DNA of 64,000 bases from Candidatus Latescibacterota bacterium (GCA_022821085.1 JAJEEG010000006.1:310001-374000), one strand, 5' to 3'. Counted from the stretch's first letter, positions 52,474 to 61,733 are shown. The notes: generated by a model not told the origin, from the sequence alone. Numbers and translations are program-made.

Positions 52474-53361
52474 TCACTCGCCCTCTCTCCGCGGCCGCAC
52501 CACGGTCTCGCCGTCGTCCTCCACGATGGGGTGGTGATAGATGTAGGGCGGCTCGAGCACGGCGCGTTGGGCCTCGGTGAGTTCGTCGGCCCACCCGGGC
52601 AGGCTGGTCTCGTAGATCCCGCCGGCGTAGTGCAGGTACTTGGGCGTGTACCGGTACAGGGCGACCCGCCGGTCGTGCTTGCCGTGCCAGGGCAGGGTGC
52701 CGTGGGCGGTGGCCTCGTTGAAGATCACCAGGTCGCCCGCCTGTTGGACGATGTGATGGACCAGGTCCTGGTTGGCCTCCCAGGTCAGGATGTCTTCCGG
52801 ACAGGCGAAGTTGGCCTTGTGGCTGCCGGGGATGACGCAAAGGCCGCCGGCGCCGGGGTCTACGTCCGCCAGGGCGAACTGGCACACGATGAGGCCCGAG
52901 CGCATGCGGCCGTTGTGATAGTGGTAGTAGCGGGAACCGTTGAAGGTCGCGTTTCCGGAACCATGGATCTTGAGCCCCTCGCAACCCGCTTCGGCGATCA
53001 ACACGTCCACGCCGTGGTCGAGCTTCCAGCCGCGGCCGAAGAGGGTGTTGAGATAGGGAATGATCTTCGGATGGGCCAGGAGGTCGCGGAAGGGCTGGCA
53101 CCAGGGCTGCGGCCAGGTGAGCATGCCCTCGTAGTGGCGAAACGGGGATTGCCGGCCTTCGAAGGGCCTGCCCCGCCAGTCGCCGCTGAGTTCGTTGGGT
53201 CCGTCGTAGGTCCCCAGGCGGTCGGGATTGGCGTCGAGGGCGGCGTTCAGCGCCCGTACTTCGCCCTCGTCCAGGAAACCGCGCACGTGCAGAAAGCCCT
53301 GCAGGTCGTACAGGTACTGTTCTTCTTCGCTCATGGTGGAAAAGGCCGGCGATTCGGGCAT
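52474..53361 (-). CDS. Phytanoyl-CoA dioxygenase (PhyH)-family protein
   Basis: A 295-residue Fe(II)/2-oxoglutarate oxygenase of the PhyH family. The N-terminal YDLQGFLHVRGFLDEGEV is typical. The iron-site region is YYHYHNGRMRSGLIV, where the usual HxD is replaced by a His-rich segment. The distal His lies in FNEATAHGTLPW, and GGLCVIPGSHKANF lies between them. Family enzymes hydroxylate lipids, amino acids or natural products, and the substrate is unknown. The ATG at 53361 follows CGGGAG and lies about 68 bp after a promoter (53436-53463). The gene is monocistronic. Confidence 0.8.
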   Translation of the reverse strand: MPESPAFSTMSEEEQYLYDLQGFLHVRGFLDEGEVRALNAALDANPDRLGTYDGPNELSGDWRGRPFEGRQSPFRHYEGMLTWPQPWCQPFRDLLAHPKIIPYLNTLFGRGWKLDHGVDVLIAEAGCEGLKIHGSGNATFNGSRYYHYHNGRMRSGLIVCQFALADVDPGAGGLCVIPGSHKANFACPEDILTWEANQDLVHHIVQQAGDLVIFNEATAHGTLPWHGKHDRRVALYRYTPKYLHYAGGIYETSLPGWADELTEAQRAVLEPPYIYHHPIVEDDGETVVRPRREGE

Positions 53362-53435
53362 GGAGAATGCTCCCGGGATCTTGTTCGATCCGATCCGGAC
53401 GGAGGGCGCTGAAATCGTAGGCGTTTGTGCACAGA

Positions 53436-53463
53436 AAGATAGCCTTCCCGGGCCAGCACGCAA
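53436..53463 (-). promoter_or_regulatory. Predicted promoter for PhyH-family gene
   Basis: Minus strand: TTGCGT (53458-53463), 16-bp spacer, TATCTT (53436-53441). It is divergent from the thyX promoter about 50 bp away. Confidence 0.5.
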
Positions 53464-53510
53464 CAACAAAAGGAGCTTCGAAAACGGCGCGCCGGAGGTC
53501 ACAAAATGCC

Positions 53511-53538
53511 TTGACAGCCCCCCCTGCCCCGGTTAACG
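53511..53538 (+). promoter_or_regulatory. Predicted promoter for thyX
   Basis: TTGACA (53511-53516), 16-bp spacer, TTAACG (53533-53538). The leader to the ATG at 53557 would be only about 12 nt and has no clear ribosome binding site. Confidence 0.5.
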
Positions 53539-53556
53539 TCACCTAGTCCGTTCCCT

Positions 53557-54588
53557 ATGGTGTACGCCGTTACGCAACCCGGAACGGACGCCGGATTTCC
53601 CCTGGAAAACCACGCACCAATACTGCGGGATGCCGTGTCCGAAGAACCCGAAGTACCCGAACAGATCGAAGCGCAACATCTCGACCGACCGGTGGTACCC
53701 GAACTGGACGAGATCCTGGGCGTTCCCTTCAAGGTGCTCGACGACGGGTTCGTCCGCGTCGTGGACTACATGGGCAGCGATCATTCCATCGTGCAGGCCG
53801 CCCGCGTGTCCTACGGCGCCGGTACCCGCCAGGTGCACCAGGACCGGGGGCTGATCCGCTATCTCATGCGGCATCAGCACACCACCCCCTTCGAGATGTG
53901 CGATATCAAGTTCCACCTCCGGGTGCCCATGGACTGCTGGCGGCAGTGGATCCGCCACCGGACGGCTTCGGTCAACGAGTACAGCACCCGCTACTCGCTG
54001 GCGATCGACGCGACACAGACCACGTCACCCGATGCGTGGCGGTTTCAGGCCGAGGGCAACCGCCAGGGCAGCGGCGGCTTTGTCGACACCGCGCAAGGCG
54101 CGTATTTCTCGGAAAAGGAACGTGAACTCCAGGAGGCCGCCCGGACCCGTTACGAAGAACGCATCGAGGCCGGCATCGCCCGGGAACAGGCCCGCAAGGA
54201 CCTGCCCCTGTCCACCTACACGGAAGCCTACTGGAAGGTGAATCTCCTGAACCTGCTCCGGTTCCTCCTGCTGAGGATGGATGATCACGCGCAATGGGAG
54301 ATCCGCCAATACGCCCATCTGATCGGGCACCGCATCGTGTCGGCCTGGTGTCCCATCGCCTGGCAGGCTTTTCAGGACTACAGCGTGAACGCGATGCAGC
54401 TGACCCACCTCGACTGGGAAATCATCCGGGCGATCCAGGCCGGCGATAACGGAAGGGTCGACGAACTACTGGTGGAATACCGGTTCATTTCAAAGTCCGG
54501 CAAGCTGCGCCGCAGCCGGGAGCGGGACGAGCTCGAAGCCAAGCTGCAGCAGCTGAACATGCCGGTTCCGTGGCGGTCCGGTGACTGA
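53557..54588 (+). CDS. thyX: FAD-dependent thymidylate synthase ThyX
   Basis: A 343-residue enzyme making dTMP from dUMP with FAD and methylene-tetrahydrofolate. The diagnostic RHRx7S motif is RHRTASVNEYS (Arg133, His134, Arg135, Ser143), after QWI. Other family segments are RVSYGAGTRQ, RHQHTTPFEMCDIKFHLRVP and WEIRQYAHLIG. It is longer than the usual 220-260 residues: about 50 extra residues at the N-terminus (acidic) and an insertion near 155-185. No thyA is seen in the window. It ends in a TGATG overlap with rnhC, so the two are coupled. Confidence 0.95.
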   Translation: MVYAVTQPGTDAGFPLENHAPILRDAVSEEPEVPEQIEAQHLDRPVVPELDEILGVPFKVLDDGFVRVVDYMGSDHSIVQAARVSYGAGTRQVHQDRGLIRYLMRHQHTTPFEMCDIKFHLRVPMDCWRQWIRHRTASVNEYSTRYSLAIDATQTTSPDAWRFQAEGNRQGSGGFVDTAQGAYFSEKERELQEAARTRYEERIEAGIAREQARKDLPLSTYTEAYWKVNLLNLLRFLLLRMDDHAQWEIRQYAHLIGHRIVSAWCPIAWQAFQDYSVNAMQLTHLDWEIIRAIQAGDNGRVDELLVEYRFISKSGKLRRSRERDELEAKLQQLNMPVPWRSGD

Positions 54589-55577
54589 TGAACCGAGGCA
54601 GACCGGAACCCGTATCCCGTAGATACGATGTCGCAGACGCCGGCAAGCGTCGCGGTATCCTCGAGGCCCTGGAAAACCTCGGCCCGACGGAGCGCAGGAC
54701 AGAGGACTGGTGCGACTGGGCACTGGCGTTCGAGGACGAAGGCGAAAGACTGGTCCTCAAGCAGTACCGAAAAGGCACCCTGATGATCCAGGGCAGGGCG
54801 GATCATCTGCTCCAGGTGATCCTGCACGTGCTGTCGCCCTTTCTGGATGAGCCCGCTGAAGCGGCCGGCAATGGATCCGTCGCCGACGCTGGATCCGCCG
54901 ATGGATCCGGCGGCGCCCGGACCCGGAAGCTTCCCCATCCACACATCGGCACGGACGAATCCGGCAAGGGCGATTACTTCGGTCCGCTGGTGGTCGGCGG
55001 CGTCCTGGTCGAGACCGGGACCCGGGAGCGGCTGGTGACCCTGGGCATCCGGGATTCCAAGAAGCTGGGCGATTCCCGGTGCCGCGAACTGGCGGCCGAG
55101 ATCAGGCGGATCTGCGTTGGAAAATACCGCGAGGTGATCGTACCGCCCGAGCGGTACAACACGCTGTACGAGGAATTCCGGCGGGAAGGCCGGAACCTCA
55201 ACCATCTCCTGGCCTGGGGACACGCCCGCACCATCGAAAGCCTGTTGGAAAGCACCCCGTGTCAACTGGCCGTGACGGATCAGTTCGGCAACGAAAGCTA
55301 CATCCGGTCCCGGCTCATGAAAAAGGGCCGCGAGATCGAACTTATCCAGGAACACCGGGGAGAGCGGTACCTGGCCGTCGCCGCGGCGTCCATTCTCGCA
55401 CGGGACCGGTTCCTGGAACACCTGGAAAGGCTGTCGGGCGAGGCCGGCCTTGCCCTGCCCAAGGGCGCGGGCGCGCCGGTCGTCGCCGCCGGCAGGAAAT
55501 ACGTCGAACGGCACGGCGTGGACAAACTGCCTTCCGTGGCCAAGATGCACTACAAGACCACGGCCCAGGTGGTGTAA
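54588..55577 (+). CDS. rnhC: Ribonuclease HIII
   Basis: A 329-residue RNase H type 2-fold enzyme that removes RNA from RNA-DNA hybrids. The diagnostic RNase HIII motif DESGKGDYFGP (Asp123, Glu124, Asp129) is present, with SKKLGDSR, a further acidic residue in LAVTDQFGNESY and AAASILARDRFLEHL. The N-terminal TBP-like substrate-binding domain covers about residues 1-88. The linker (about 90-115) is a Gly/Ser/Asp repeat encoded by repeated ggatcc words. It is coupled to thyX by overlap. Having RNase HIII rather than HII is common in Firmicutes and in several FCB-group lineages. Confidence 0.93.
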   Translation: MNRGRPEPVSRRYDVADAGKRRGILEALENLGPTERRTEDWCDWALAFEDEGERLVLKQYRKGTLMIQGRADHLLQVILHVLSPFLDEPAEAAGNGSVADAGSADGSGGARTRKLPHPHIGTDESGKGDYFGPLVVGGVLVETGTRERLVTLGIRDSKKLGDSRCRELAAEIRRICVGKYREVIVPPERYNTLYEEFRREGRNLNHLLAWGHARTIESLLESTPCQLAVTDQFGNESYIRSRLMKKGREIELIQEHRGERYLAVAAASILARDRFLEHLERLSGEAGLALPKGAGAPVVAAGRKYVERHGVDKLPSVAKMHYKTTAQVV

Positions 55578-55600
55578 ACCCTATAGGGAACGAGACCTTC

Positions 55601-57100
55601 ATGCGCCAGACGACACTATACGCGCACACGAAATTCCAGATCGCGCCGGTCGATCCGAGGATTTTCGGAGGCTTCCTGGAGCATATCGGCCGGGCCGTCT
55701 ACGAGGGCGTGTACGACCCGGACTGCAAGCACGCGGACGAGGACGGGTTCCGCACGGACGTCATGGATGCGATGAAACGTCAGTCCATGACCGTCATGCG
55801 GTACCCCGGCGGCAACTTCGCCTCCGGCTACCACTGGATGGACGGCGTGGGCCCGCAGAAGCTGCGTCCCACCGTGCGCGAACTCGCCTGGCAGAGCATC
55901 GAGCCGAACGCTTTCGGTACCGACGAGTTCATCCGGCTGTGCCGCAAAATGGACTGGGATCCCATGCTCACGGTCAACCTCGGCACGGGCTCGCCCGAGG
56001 AAGCCCGGAACTGGGTCGAGTACTGCAACTGTCCCGCGGGCACGAACTTCGCCGACATAAGGGTGGGCAACGGGGAGGAGATGCCCTACGACGTCGGCCT
56101 GTGGTGCCTGGGCAACGAGATGGACGGCCACTGGCAGCTCGGCCACGTGCCGGCGGACCAGTACGCGATCCGGGCCCAGCAGGCCGCGAAGATGATGAAG
56201 GACGCGGACCGGCGGATCGAGCTGGTCGCCTGCGGTTCCTGCTCCGTGGACATGTTCGACACCTACATGGAATGGGACCGGCAGGTCCTCGAATACCTGG
56301 GCGATTACGCCGACTACATCAGCCTGCACCGTTACGTGGGCAACCCGAAGGACGATACGCCGGACTACCTGGCGGTCACGAACTCCATCGACCGGCAGAT
56401 CGAGGAGATGGACGCGGTTTGCCGGTTCGTCCAGGCCAGGCGCCGGAGCGACAAGCGCACGTACCTGTGCTTCGACGAATGGAATGTCTGGTACAAGAAC
56501 CGCGAAACGGACGGAGAGGGCAAATTCGCGCCGCACCTGGTGGAGGAGGTGTACAACCTCGAAGACGCCCTCGTCGTGTCCGGTTTCCTGAACAGCTTCG
56601 TGCGCCACGCCGACTCGGTCCGCATCGCGAACATCGCCCAGATCGTCAACGTCATCGCCCCGCTGATCACCCGGGGAGACGACCTGCTCGTACAGTCCAT
56701 TTACCACCCCTTTACCATGTACGCGGGGCGGCAGGAAGGCACGTCGCTCCGGACTTTCGTGGACGGCGCGGGATACATGAGCGAAAGCTATGGGCGGGTG
56801 AACTACGTCGACGCCGCCATGATACAGAACGACCGAATACTGCATGTCTTCGTCACGAACCGCAGCACGGACACCGACGTACCCCTGCGCATCGTGCTCG
56901 AAGACCGGCCGATCGAATCGCTGGTCAGCGCCGAGATACTCACCGGCGGCCAGGACCCGAAGGCGGCCAATTCGTTCGAGCACCCCGACCTGGTCGGCAA
57001 GCGGCCTTACCGGGAGATCAAGGTCGCCGGGGGCAGGTGCCAGTGTTTCCTGCCCCCGCTGTCCTTCGCGGCGATGACCTTCGAACTCGAGAAGTGGTAA
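55601..57100 (+). CDS. GH51 alpha-L-arabinofuranosidase
   Basis: A 499-residue glycoside hydrolase family 51 enzyme with a (beta/alpha)8 barrel and a C-terminal beta domain. The acid/base Glu173 lies in LWCLGNEMDGHWQLG and the nucleophile Glu293 in LCFDEWNVWYKN. MRYPGGNFASGYHWMDGVGP binds arabinose. Other family markers are IFGGFLEHIGRAVYEGVYDP and QIVNVIAPLITRGDDL. No signal peptide is visible, so it probably acts inside the cell on imported arabino-oligosaccharides. The next four genes encode a sugar ABC importer, which supports this role. Confidence 0.93.
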   Translation: MRQTTLYAHTKFQIAPVDPRIFGGFLEHIGRAVYEGVYDPDCKHADEDGFRTDVMDAMKRQSMTVMRYPGGNFASGYHWMDGVGPQKLRPTVRELAWQSIEPNAFGTDEFIRLCRKMDWDPMLTVNLGTGSPEEARNWVEYCNCPAGTNFADIRVGNGEEMPYDVGLWCLGNEMDGHWQLGHVPADQYAIRAQQAAKMMKDADRRIELVACGSCSVDMFDTYMEWDRQVLEYLGDYADYISLHRYVGNPKDDTPDYLAVTNSIDRQIEEMDAVCRFVQARRRSDKRTYLCFDEWNVWYKNRETDGEGKFAPHLVEEVYNLEDALVVSGFLNSFVRHADSVRIANIAQIVNVIAPLITRGDDLLVQSIYHPFTMYAGRQEGTSLRTFVDGAGYMSESYGRVNYVDAAMIQNDRILHVFVTNRSTDTDVPLRIVLEDRPIESLVSAEILTGGQDPKAANSFEHPDLVGKRPYREIKVAGGRCQCFLPPLSFAAMTFELEKW

Positions 57101-57124
57101 GCCGCGCCGCGTCCCATCCATCCC

Positions 57125-58498
57125 ATGACCGCATCTGCCAAACCCCGGAAACTGTCCCGCCGCCACGCCCTGAAAGTCGGTGGCGGCGCCCTGCTCGGTG
57201 CGGCCGTGTTCGGCTGCGGCGGAGGCGGTGACGACCGGGCGGGCGGTGACGACCGGGCGGACCGTACGACCGTGCGCTTCATGACGGCCCTGACACGGGA
57301 GAAGCACCGGTCCCTGGAACCGCTCATCGCGGAGTTCATGGAGGTCCATCCCCGCATCCGGATCGAGCAAATCAAGGTACCCTGGGACCAGGCCCATTCG
57401 AAGTACATCACCGCCATCCTGGGCGGCGCGCCGCCCGACGTCATGACCATTCCCAGCTGGTGGGTGACCGAGTTCCGGGCCATGGGCGCCCTCGAGGACC
57501 TCGGACCCTGGGTGCGGGACTGGCCCCATCTCCAGGGCTACACGGAACAGGTGAAAAGGCTGACCCGGGCGACCATGACCTTCGACGGCGACCAGGTATT
57601 CGGCCTGCCCGCGGAGGTGGCCGTCCGTTCCATGTTCTACCGCACCGAGTGGCTCGACGAACACGACCTGGCGCCGGCCCAGACGCGCGAGGAGTGGCGC
57701 GCGCTGCTCGAGAAGATCACGGAACCGTCCCGCCAGCGTTACGGTTACGCGCTCCGGGGGGCCCGGGGCGGTTTCTGGTCGTGGTGGGCCATCGCCCAGG
57801 AATTCGCCGGGTCGAACGCCTGGTTCGACGAAGACCACCGGTGCGTCATCAACAGTCCGGACCATGTGGCGGGCATGTCCTACTGGAACGACCTCTACCA
57901 GGACGGACTCGCGCCGCCCGACTCGCTGAACTGGGGCTTCAACGAACTGGTCCAGGGGTTCTGGTCGGGGCTCTGCGGAACGATGGAGCAGGACCCGGAG
58001 GTCGTCCGGACCTGCCTGGAGCACGGCCTGGACGAAGACAGCCTGTCCATCACGGTCATGCCCGCCGGTCCCAGGGCCCGCGTGGCCCTGTCCGACGGGG
58101 GGTATACGTCCATGTCGTCGGCGTCCCCGCACAAGGACGAAGCCTGGACGTTTCTCGGCTGGCTGATGGCGCCCGAACAGCGGCTCCGGTACTGCAGGGA
58201 CGTCAACATGATCCCGCCCTTCGCCAGTGCGATGGAGGACCCCGCCTTCGGCCAGGGTCTCTACCGGTCCTTCGTGGAAATGGTCACGGATCCGGCCATC
58301 ATCCAGAATTGGTATCCCAACTACCTGCCGGAGATGGGGGAGTTTCTGGAGGTGCGGGTGACCGAGGAGCACCAGAAGATGCTGCTTCGGCGGCAGTCCC
58401 CCCAGGAGACGCTCGACCGGCTGGCGGACTTCCTGACCCGGGCGCAGAAAAAGTACGTAGACCGGCATGGCCCGGATACGCCGAGGCCGCCGGCATAG
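57125..58498 (+). CDS. Sugar ABC transporter substrate-binding lipoprotein, copy 1
   Basis: A 457-residue family-1-type extracellular solute-binding protein. The signal combines a twin arginine (SRRHALKVGGGALLGAAVFG) with a lipobox ending in FGC, so a TAT-exported lipoprotein is likely. A short in-frame repeat (GGDDRAGGDDRAD) follows. Binding-protein features include PPDVMTIPSWWVTEFRAMGA and ALRGARGGFWSWWAIAQEFA. It is strongly similar to the next gene throughout the second half. It lies 25 bp after the arabinofuranosidase, so arabino-oligosaccharides are the likely ligand. Confidence 0.88.
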   Translation: MTASAKPRKLSRRHALKVGGGALLGAAVFGCGGGGDDRAGGDDRADRTTVRFMTALTREKHRSLEPLIAEFMEVHPRIRIEQIKVPWDQAHSKYITAILGGAPPDVMTIPSWWVTEFRAMGALEDLGPWVRDWPHLQGYTEQVKRLTRATMTFDGDQVFGLPAEVAVRSMFYRTEWLDEHDLAPAQTREEWRALLEKITEPSRQRYGYALRGARGGFWSWWAIAQEFAGSNAWFDEDHRCVINSPDHVAGMSYWNDLYQDGLAPPDSLNWGFNELVQGFWSGLCGTMEQDPEVVRTCLEHGLDEDSLSITVMPAGPRARVALSDGGYTSMSSASPHKDEAWTFLGWLMAPEQRLRYCRDVNMIPPFASAMEDPAFGQGLYRSFVEMVTDPAIIQNWYPNYLPEMGEFLEVRVTEEHQKMLLRRQSPQETLDRLADFLTRAQKKYVDRHGPDTPRPPA

Positions 58499-58555
58499 CG
58501 CGGCGGTCCCGGACGACCGGGCGCCGCAACGGCATACGGAAGCAGGATAGGCTCG

Positions 58556-59959
58556 ATGCGTCTACACGCCAAACGCGACCTGAGACTCGGGCATATGACG
58601 CGGCGCGAAATGCTGCGGCTCGGCGGAACCGCCGCCGCGGGCGCGGCCGTGCTGGGCTGCGGAGGCGGGGACGACCGCCGGACCGTCTCGGTCTTCAGCC
58701 CGATGGGCGAGGTGAAGAACCAGGCCCTGGCTCGCCAGGTCGACCGCTTCATGGCCTTGCGGGACGACCTGCGCGTGGAAGTGATGCCCGTGCCGTGGGA
58801 CCAGGGTCACGCCAAGCTGCTGACCATGATCGCCGGAGGCAATCCGCCCGACGTGATCACGGCGACGGGCCAGTGGATGGCCGAGTTCCGGGCCATGGGC
58901 GCCATCGAGGACCTGACGTCCTGGCACGCGTCGTGGTCCCATCGCGACGCCTTCACGCGTACGGCGCTGCTCCGGTGCGAGAGCAGCACGGCCATCGAGG
59001 ACGGCCGGGTCTACGGCCTGCCCCTCGAACTGACGACGCGGGCCATGTTCTACCGAAGGCGGTGGCTGGACGAGCAGGGACTGGAACCCGCGGCGACCCG
59101 GGCCGGCTGGCGCGCTTTGCTCGAGCGGATCACCGACCGGGACCGCGGCCGTTACGGCTACGCCCTGCGTGGCGCCCGCGGGGGCTTCTGGACCTGGTGG
59201 CCCATCCTGGAGGAGTTTTCCGGCACGAACGAATGGTTCGACGGGGACCGGCACTGCATCATCAACAGCCCGGAACACGTGGAAGGACTGGCCTACTGGA
59301 ACGATCTCTACCGGGACGGGCTGGCGCCGGCGGACGCGGTGAACTGGGGATACAACGAACTGGTGCAGGGGTTCTGGTCCGGGATCTGCGGTTGCATCGA
59401 GCAGGATCCGGAAGTGGTGCGCACCTGCCTGGATCATGGCATGGACGAATCGACCCTGGTGACGGCGCCCATGCCGGCTGGGCCCCGGGCCCACGTGGCC
59501 TCCAATGACATCTGGATCCTCTCCATATCCAGGAGTGCGAAAAACCCCGACGGCGCCCTGGCTTTCTACGAATGGATGATGTCGCCGGAGCAGCTCATCG
59601 CCTACAGCAAGGACGCGAGCGTGCTGCCGACGGTGAAGCAGGGCATGGACGACCCCTACTTCGGCCAGGGGTTCCTGCGTCCGTTCATGGACATGGCCAC
59701 CGATACGAGGCTCCTGCAGAACTGGTACCCGAGCTACCTGCCCGAAATGGGTGAATTCATCGAGGTGCTGGTCACCGAGGAACAGCAGAAGATGCTCCTC
59801 GGCCGGCAGTCGCCGCGGGAAACGCTCGACCGGCTGGCCGACTTCCTGGGACGGGCCCAGCAGCGCTACGTGGACCGCCACGGTCCCGATACGCCGCGGC
59901 CGCCCCGGTTGTACGAGCCGTCCGAGCCGCAGGGCGTCTCGCAACCCCCCGCACCATGA
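58556..59959 (+). CDS. Sugar ABC transporter substrate-binding lipoprotein, copy 2
   Basis: A 467-residue paralogue of the preceding gene. The signal also has a twin arginine and lipobox (TRREMLRLGGTAAAGAAVLGC). Shared segments include RYGYALRGARGGFW, NELVQGFWSG, EQDPEVVRTCL, YLPEMGEF and RQSPRETLDRLADFL. An ATG at 58595 nearer the signal is a second start candidate. The stop overlaps the first permease gene as ATGA. Two linked binding proteins on one importer suggest two related ligands or dimer-specific recognition. Confidence 0.88.
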   Translation: MRLHAKRDLRLGHMTRREMLRLGGTAAAGAAVLGCGGGDDRRTVSVFSPMGEVKNQALARQVDRFMALRDDLRVEVMPVPWDQGHAKLLTMIAGGNPPDVITATGQWMAEFRAMGAIEDLTSWHASWSHRDAFTRTALLRCESSTAIEDGRVYGLPLELTTRAMFYRRRWLDEQGLEPAATRAGWRALLERITDRDRGRYGYALRGARGGFWTWWPILEEFSGTNEWFDGDRHCIINSPEHVEGLAYWNDLYRDGLAPADAVNWGYNELVQGFWSGICGCIEQDPEVVRTCLDHGMDESTLVTAPMPAGPRAHVASNDIWILSISRSAKNPDGALAFYEWMMSPEQLIAYSKDASVLPTVKQGMDDPYFGQGFLRPFMDMATDTRLLQNWYPSYLPEMGEFIEVLVTEEQQKMLLGRQSPRETLDRLADFLGRAQQRYVDRHGPDTPRPPRLYEPSEPQGVSQPPAP

Positions 59960-60837
59960 AAAAGGCCGACCCCTACCTGCTCCTGGCGCCGGCCTACCTG
60001 CTCATCGCGGGATTCCTGTTCTACCCCATGGCCACGGTGTTCCTGCTGTCGCTTCAGGAATACCAGCTCATGGATCCCCTCAACACGCCCTTCGTTGGCC
60101 TGGACCAGTACGCGTTCATGCTCGGGGACGAGTACTTCTGGCGGAGCCTGTGGAACTCCGTGGTCTGGGTGGTCGTATCGCTGTTCTTCCAGTTCCTGCT
60201 CGGCTTCTGCCTGGCGCTGCTGCTCAACAGCGCGCGATTCAGGGGCCGGGGGATCTTCCAGGCCGTCGTCTTCGCGCCGTGGGCGGTCTCGGGCTTCCTG
60301 ATCGCCATCATCTGGGCCTGGCTCCTGAATGGGGAATTCGGGCTGGTCAACGACCTGCTCATCCGTGCCGGCCTGCTGGATCAGAAGGTCGGATTCCTGT
60401 CCCGCGAGGAGACGGCGCTCCTCTCCTGCGTGCTCGCCAATATCTGGTTTGGGGTCACCTTCTTCGCCGTCATGCTCTTCGCCGCCCTGCAGGCCATCCC
60501 GCCGAGCCTGTACGAAGCGGCCGACATGGACGGCGCCACGGCCTGGCAATCCTTTTGGCGCGTCACCGCGCCCATGGTAAAGCCGGCCATCGTCATCACC
60601 ATTCTTCTCCGGGCGATCTGGATCTTCAACTGGGCGGACCTGATCTGGGTCATGACCGGGGGCGGTCCGGCCGGGGCTTCCCGCACCCTGGCGCTCTACG
60701 TGTTCCAGAAGGCTTTCCTGGGTCTGGATTTCGGCTATTCGGCCGCCCTGGGCGTGGCGTTGACCGTGGTCTCCCTGGTCTTCACGGCCGTATTCCTACG
60801 CGTCACCCGATTCTACGGCGACGAGGCCGCCATTTAA
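59956..60837 (+). CDS. Sugar ABC transporter permease (MalF type)
   Basis: A 293-residue inner-membrane permease with six predicted helices. The cytoplasmic EAA loop is LYEAADMDGATAWQSFWRVTAPMV (written in parts: EAADMDGATAWQSFWRVTAP), which docks the ATPase. It starts YLLLAPAYLLIAGFLFYPM, as MalF-type partners do. The ATG overlaps the binding-protein stop. The gene end is repeated five times in the following gap (60825-60889). Confidence 0.92.
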   Translation: MKKADPYLLLAPAYLLIAGFLFYPMATVFLLSLQEYQLMDPLNTPFVGLDQYAFMLGDEYFWRSLWNSVVWVVVSLFFQFLLGFCLALLLNSARFRGRGIFQAVVFAPWAVSGFLIAIIWAWLLNGEFGLVNDLLIRAGLLDQKVGFLSREETALLSCVLANIWFGVTFFAVMLFAALQAIPPSLYEAADMDGATAWQSFWRVTAPMVKPAIVITILLRAIWIFNWADLIWVMTGGGPAGASRTLALYVFQKAFLGLDFGYSAALGVALTVVSLVFTAVFLRVTRFYGDEAAI

Positions 60838-60889
60838 GGCCGCCAGTTGAGGCCGCCATTTAAGGCCGCCAGTTGAGGCCGCCAATCAA
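60825..60889. repeat. 13-bp tandem repeat carrying stop codons, five copies
   Basis: Units are ggccgccatttaa, ggccgccagttga, ggccgccatttaa, ggccgccagttga and ggccgccaatcaa. The first contains the true stop of the permease gene. The array is a 26-bp dimer repeated, and each unit carries TAA, TGA or a mutated TCAA form. It separates the two permease genes. Confidence 0.93.
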
Positions 60890-60899
60890 GGCAGGAACG

Positions 60900-61733
60900 A
60901 TGATCCGCATGCATCCAATGCGCCGGATGGTTCAGTTCACCGGACTGTGCGCGTTCTTCGTCTTCGCCGTTTTCCCCGTGTACTGGATGGTGGCTACTTC
61001 CCTTACGCCGGCGCAGGACCTCTTCGTGTGGCCCCTGAGGTATTTCCCGGCGGCGCCTACGCTGGAACACTATGCCGAGGTCTTCCTGCGCACCGACATC
61101 CCCCGGTTCTTCACCAACAGCCTCACGGTCGCCAGCCTGGCCTCGGCCTGCACGCTCACCGTGTCCGTGCTGGGAGGCTACGCCCTTGCGCGATACCGGT
61201 TCCGGGGACGCCAGGCCACCCTCCTGGTCTTCCTGGCGACCCAGATGATGCCCGTGGTGGTGCTCATCGTCCCGCTCTTCATAATCTTCCGGATGCTCGG
61301 TCTGCTCGATACGCTGTACAGCCTGATGATTGTATATACCGTGCTGAATATCCCCTTCTGCACGCTCATGATGCAGGGCTTCTTCGCGGGCGTACCGTCG
61401 GAACTGGAAGAAGCCGCCATGGTGGACGGGTGCAACCGGATGGGTGCGATCCTGCGCGTGGCCGTGCCGCTGGCCCGTCCCGGGCTGATCGCCACCTTTC
61501 TGTTCGCCTTCATAGGCGCATGGAACGAACTGCTCTTCGCGGTGATGTTCCTGAACACCGAATCCACTTTCACCCTGCCCGTGGGCCTGTACAACTTCAT
61601 CAGCAAATACGACGTCCACTGGGGACGCATGATGGCCGGCGCCACGCTGGCGCTGCTTCCCGCACTGGCCGTGTTCGCCTTCGTTCAGCGGTACATGGTC
61701 AGGGGGCTGGCCCTGGGGGCAGTGAAGGGATAG
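60900..61733 (+). CDS. Sugar ABC transporter permease (MalG type)
   Basis: A 277-residue permease with six helices. The EAA loop is ELEEAAMVDGCNRMGAILRV followed by AVPLARPGL. The start is FCAFF-like hydrophobic helix LCAFFVFAVFPVYWMVATSL. The ATG at 60900 follows AGGA and is chosen over an in-frame TTG at 60873 inside the repeat array. No ATPase (MsmX/UgpC type) gene follows, so a shared ATPase encoded elsewhere is implied. It ends the arabinoside transport cluster. Confidence 0.92.
   Translation: MIRMHPMRRMVQFTGLCAFFVFAVFPVYWMVATSLTPAQDLFVWPLRYFPAAPTLEHYAEVFLRTDIPRFFTNSLTVASLASACTLTVSVLGGYALARYRFRGRQATLLVFLATQMMPVVVLIVPLFIIFRMLGLLDTLYSLMIVYTVLNIPFCTLMMQGFFAGVPSELEEAAMVDGCNRMGAILRVAVPLARPGLIATFLFAFIGAWNELLFAVMFLNTESTFTLPVGLYNFISKYDVHWGRMMAGATLALLPALAVFAFVQRYMVRGLALGAVKG

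Noticed and set aside
53511-53556. Riboswitch or folate-responsive leader before thyX
   Set aside because: The leader is only about 12 nt and cannot hold an aptamer.
55616-58468. A 950-codon open frame on the minus strand
   Set aside because: It lies antisense to the GH51 enzyme and a binding protein, both with clear active-site or signal motifs. No domain is visible in the antisense translation.
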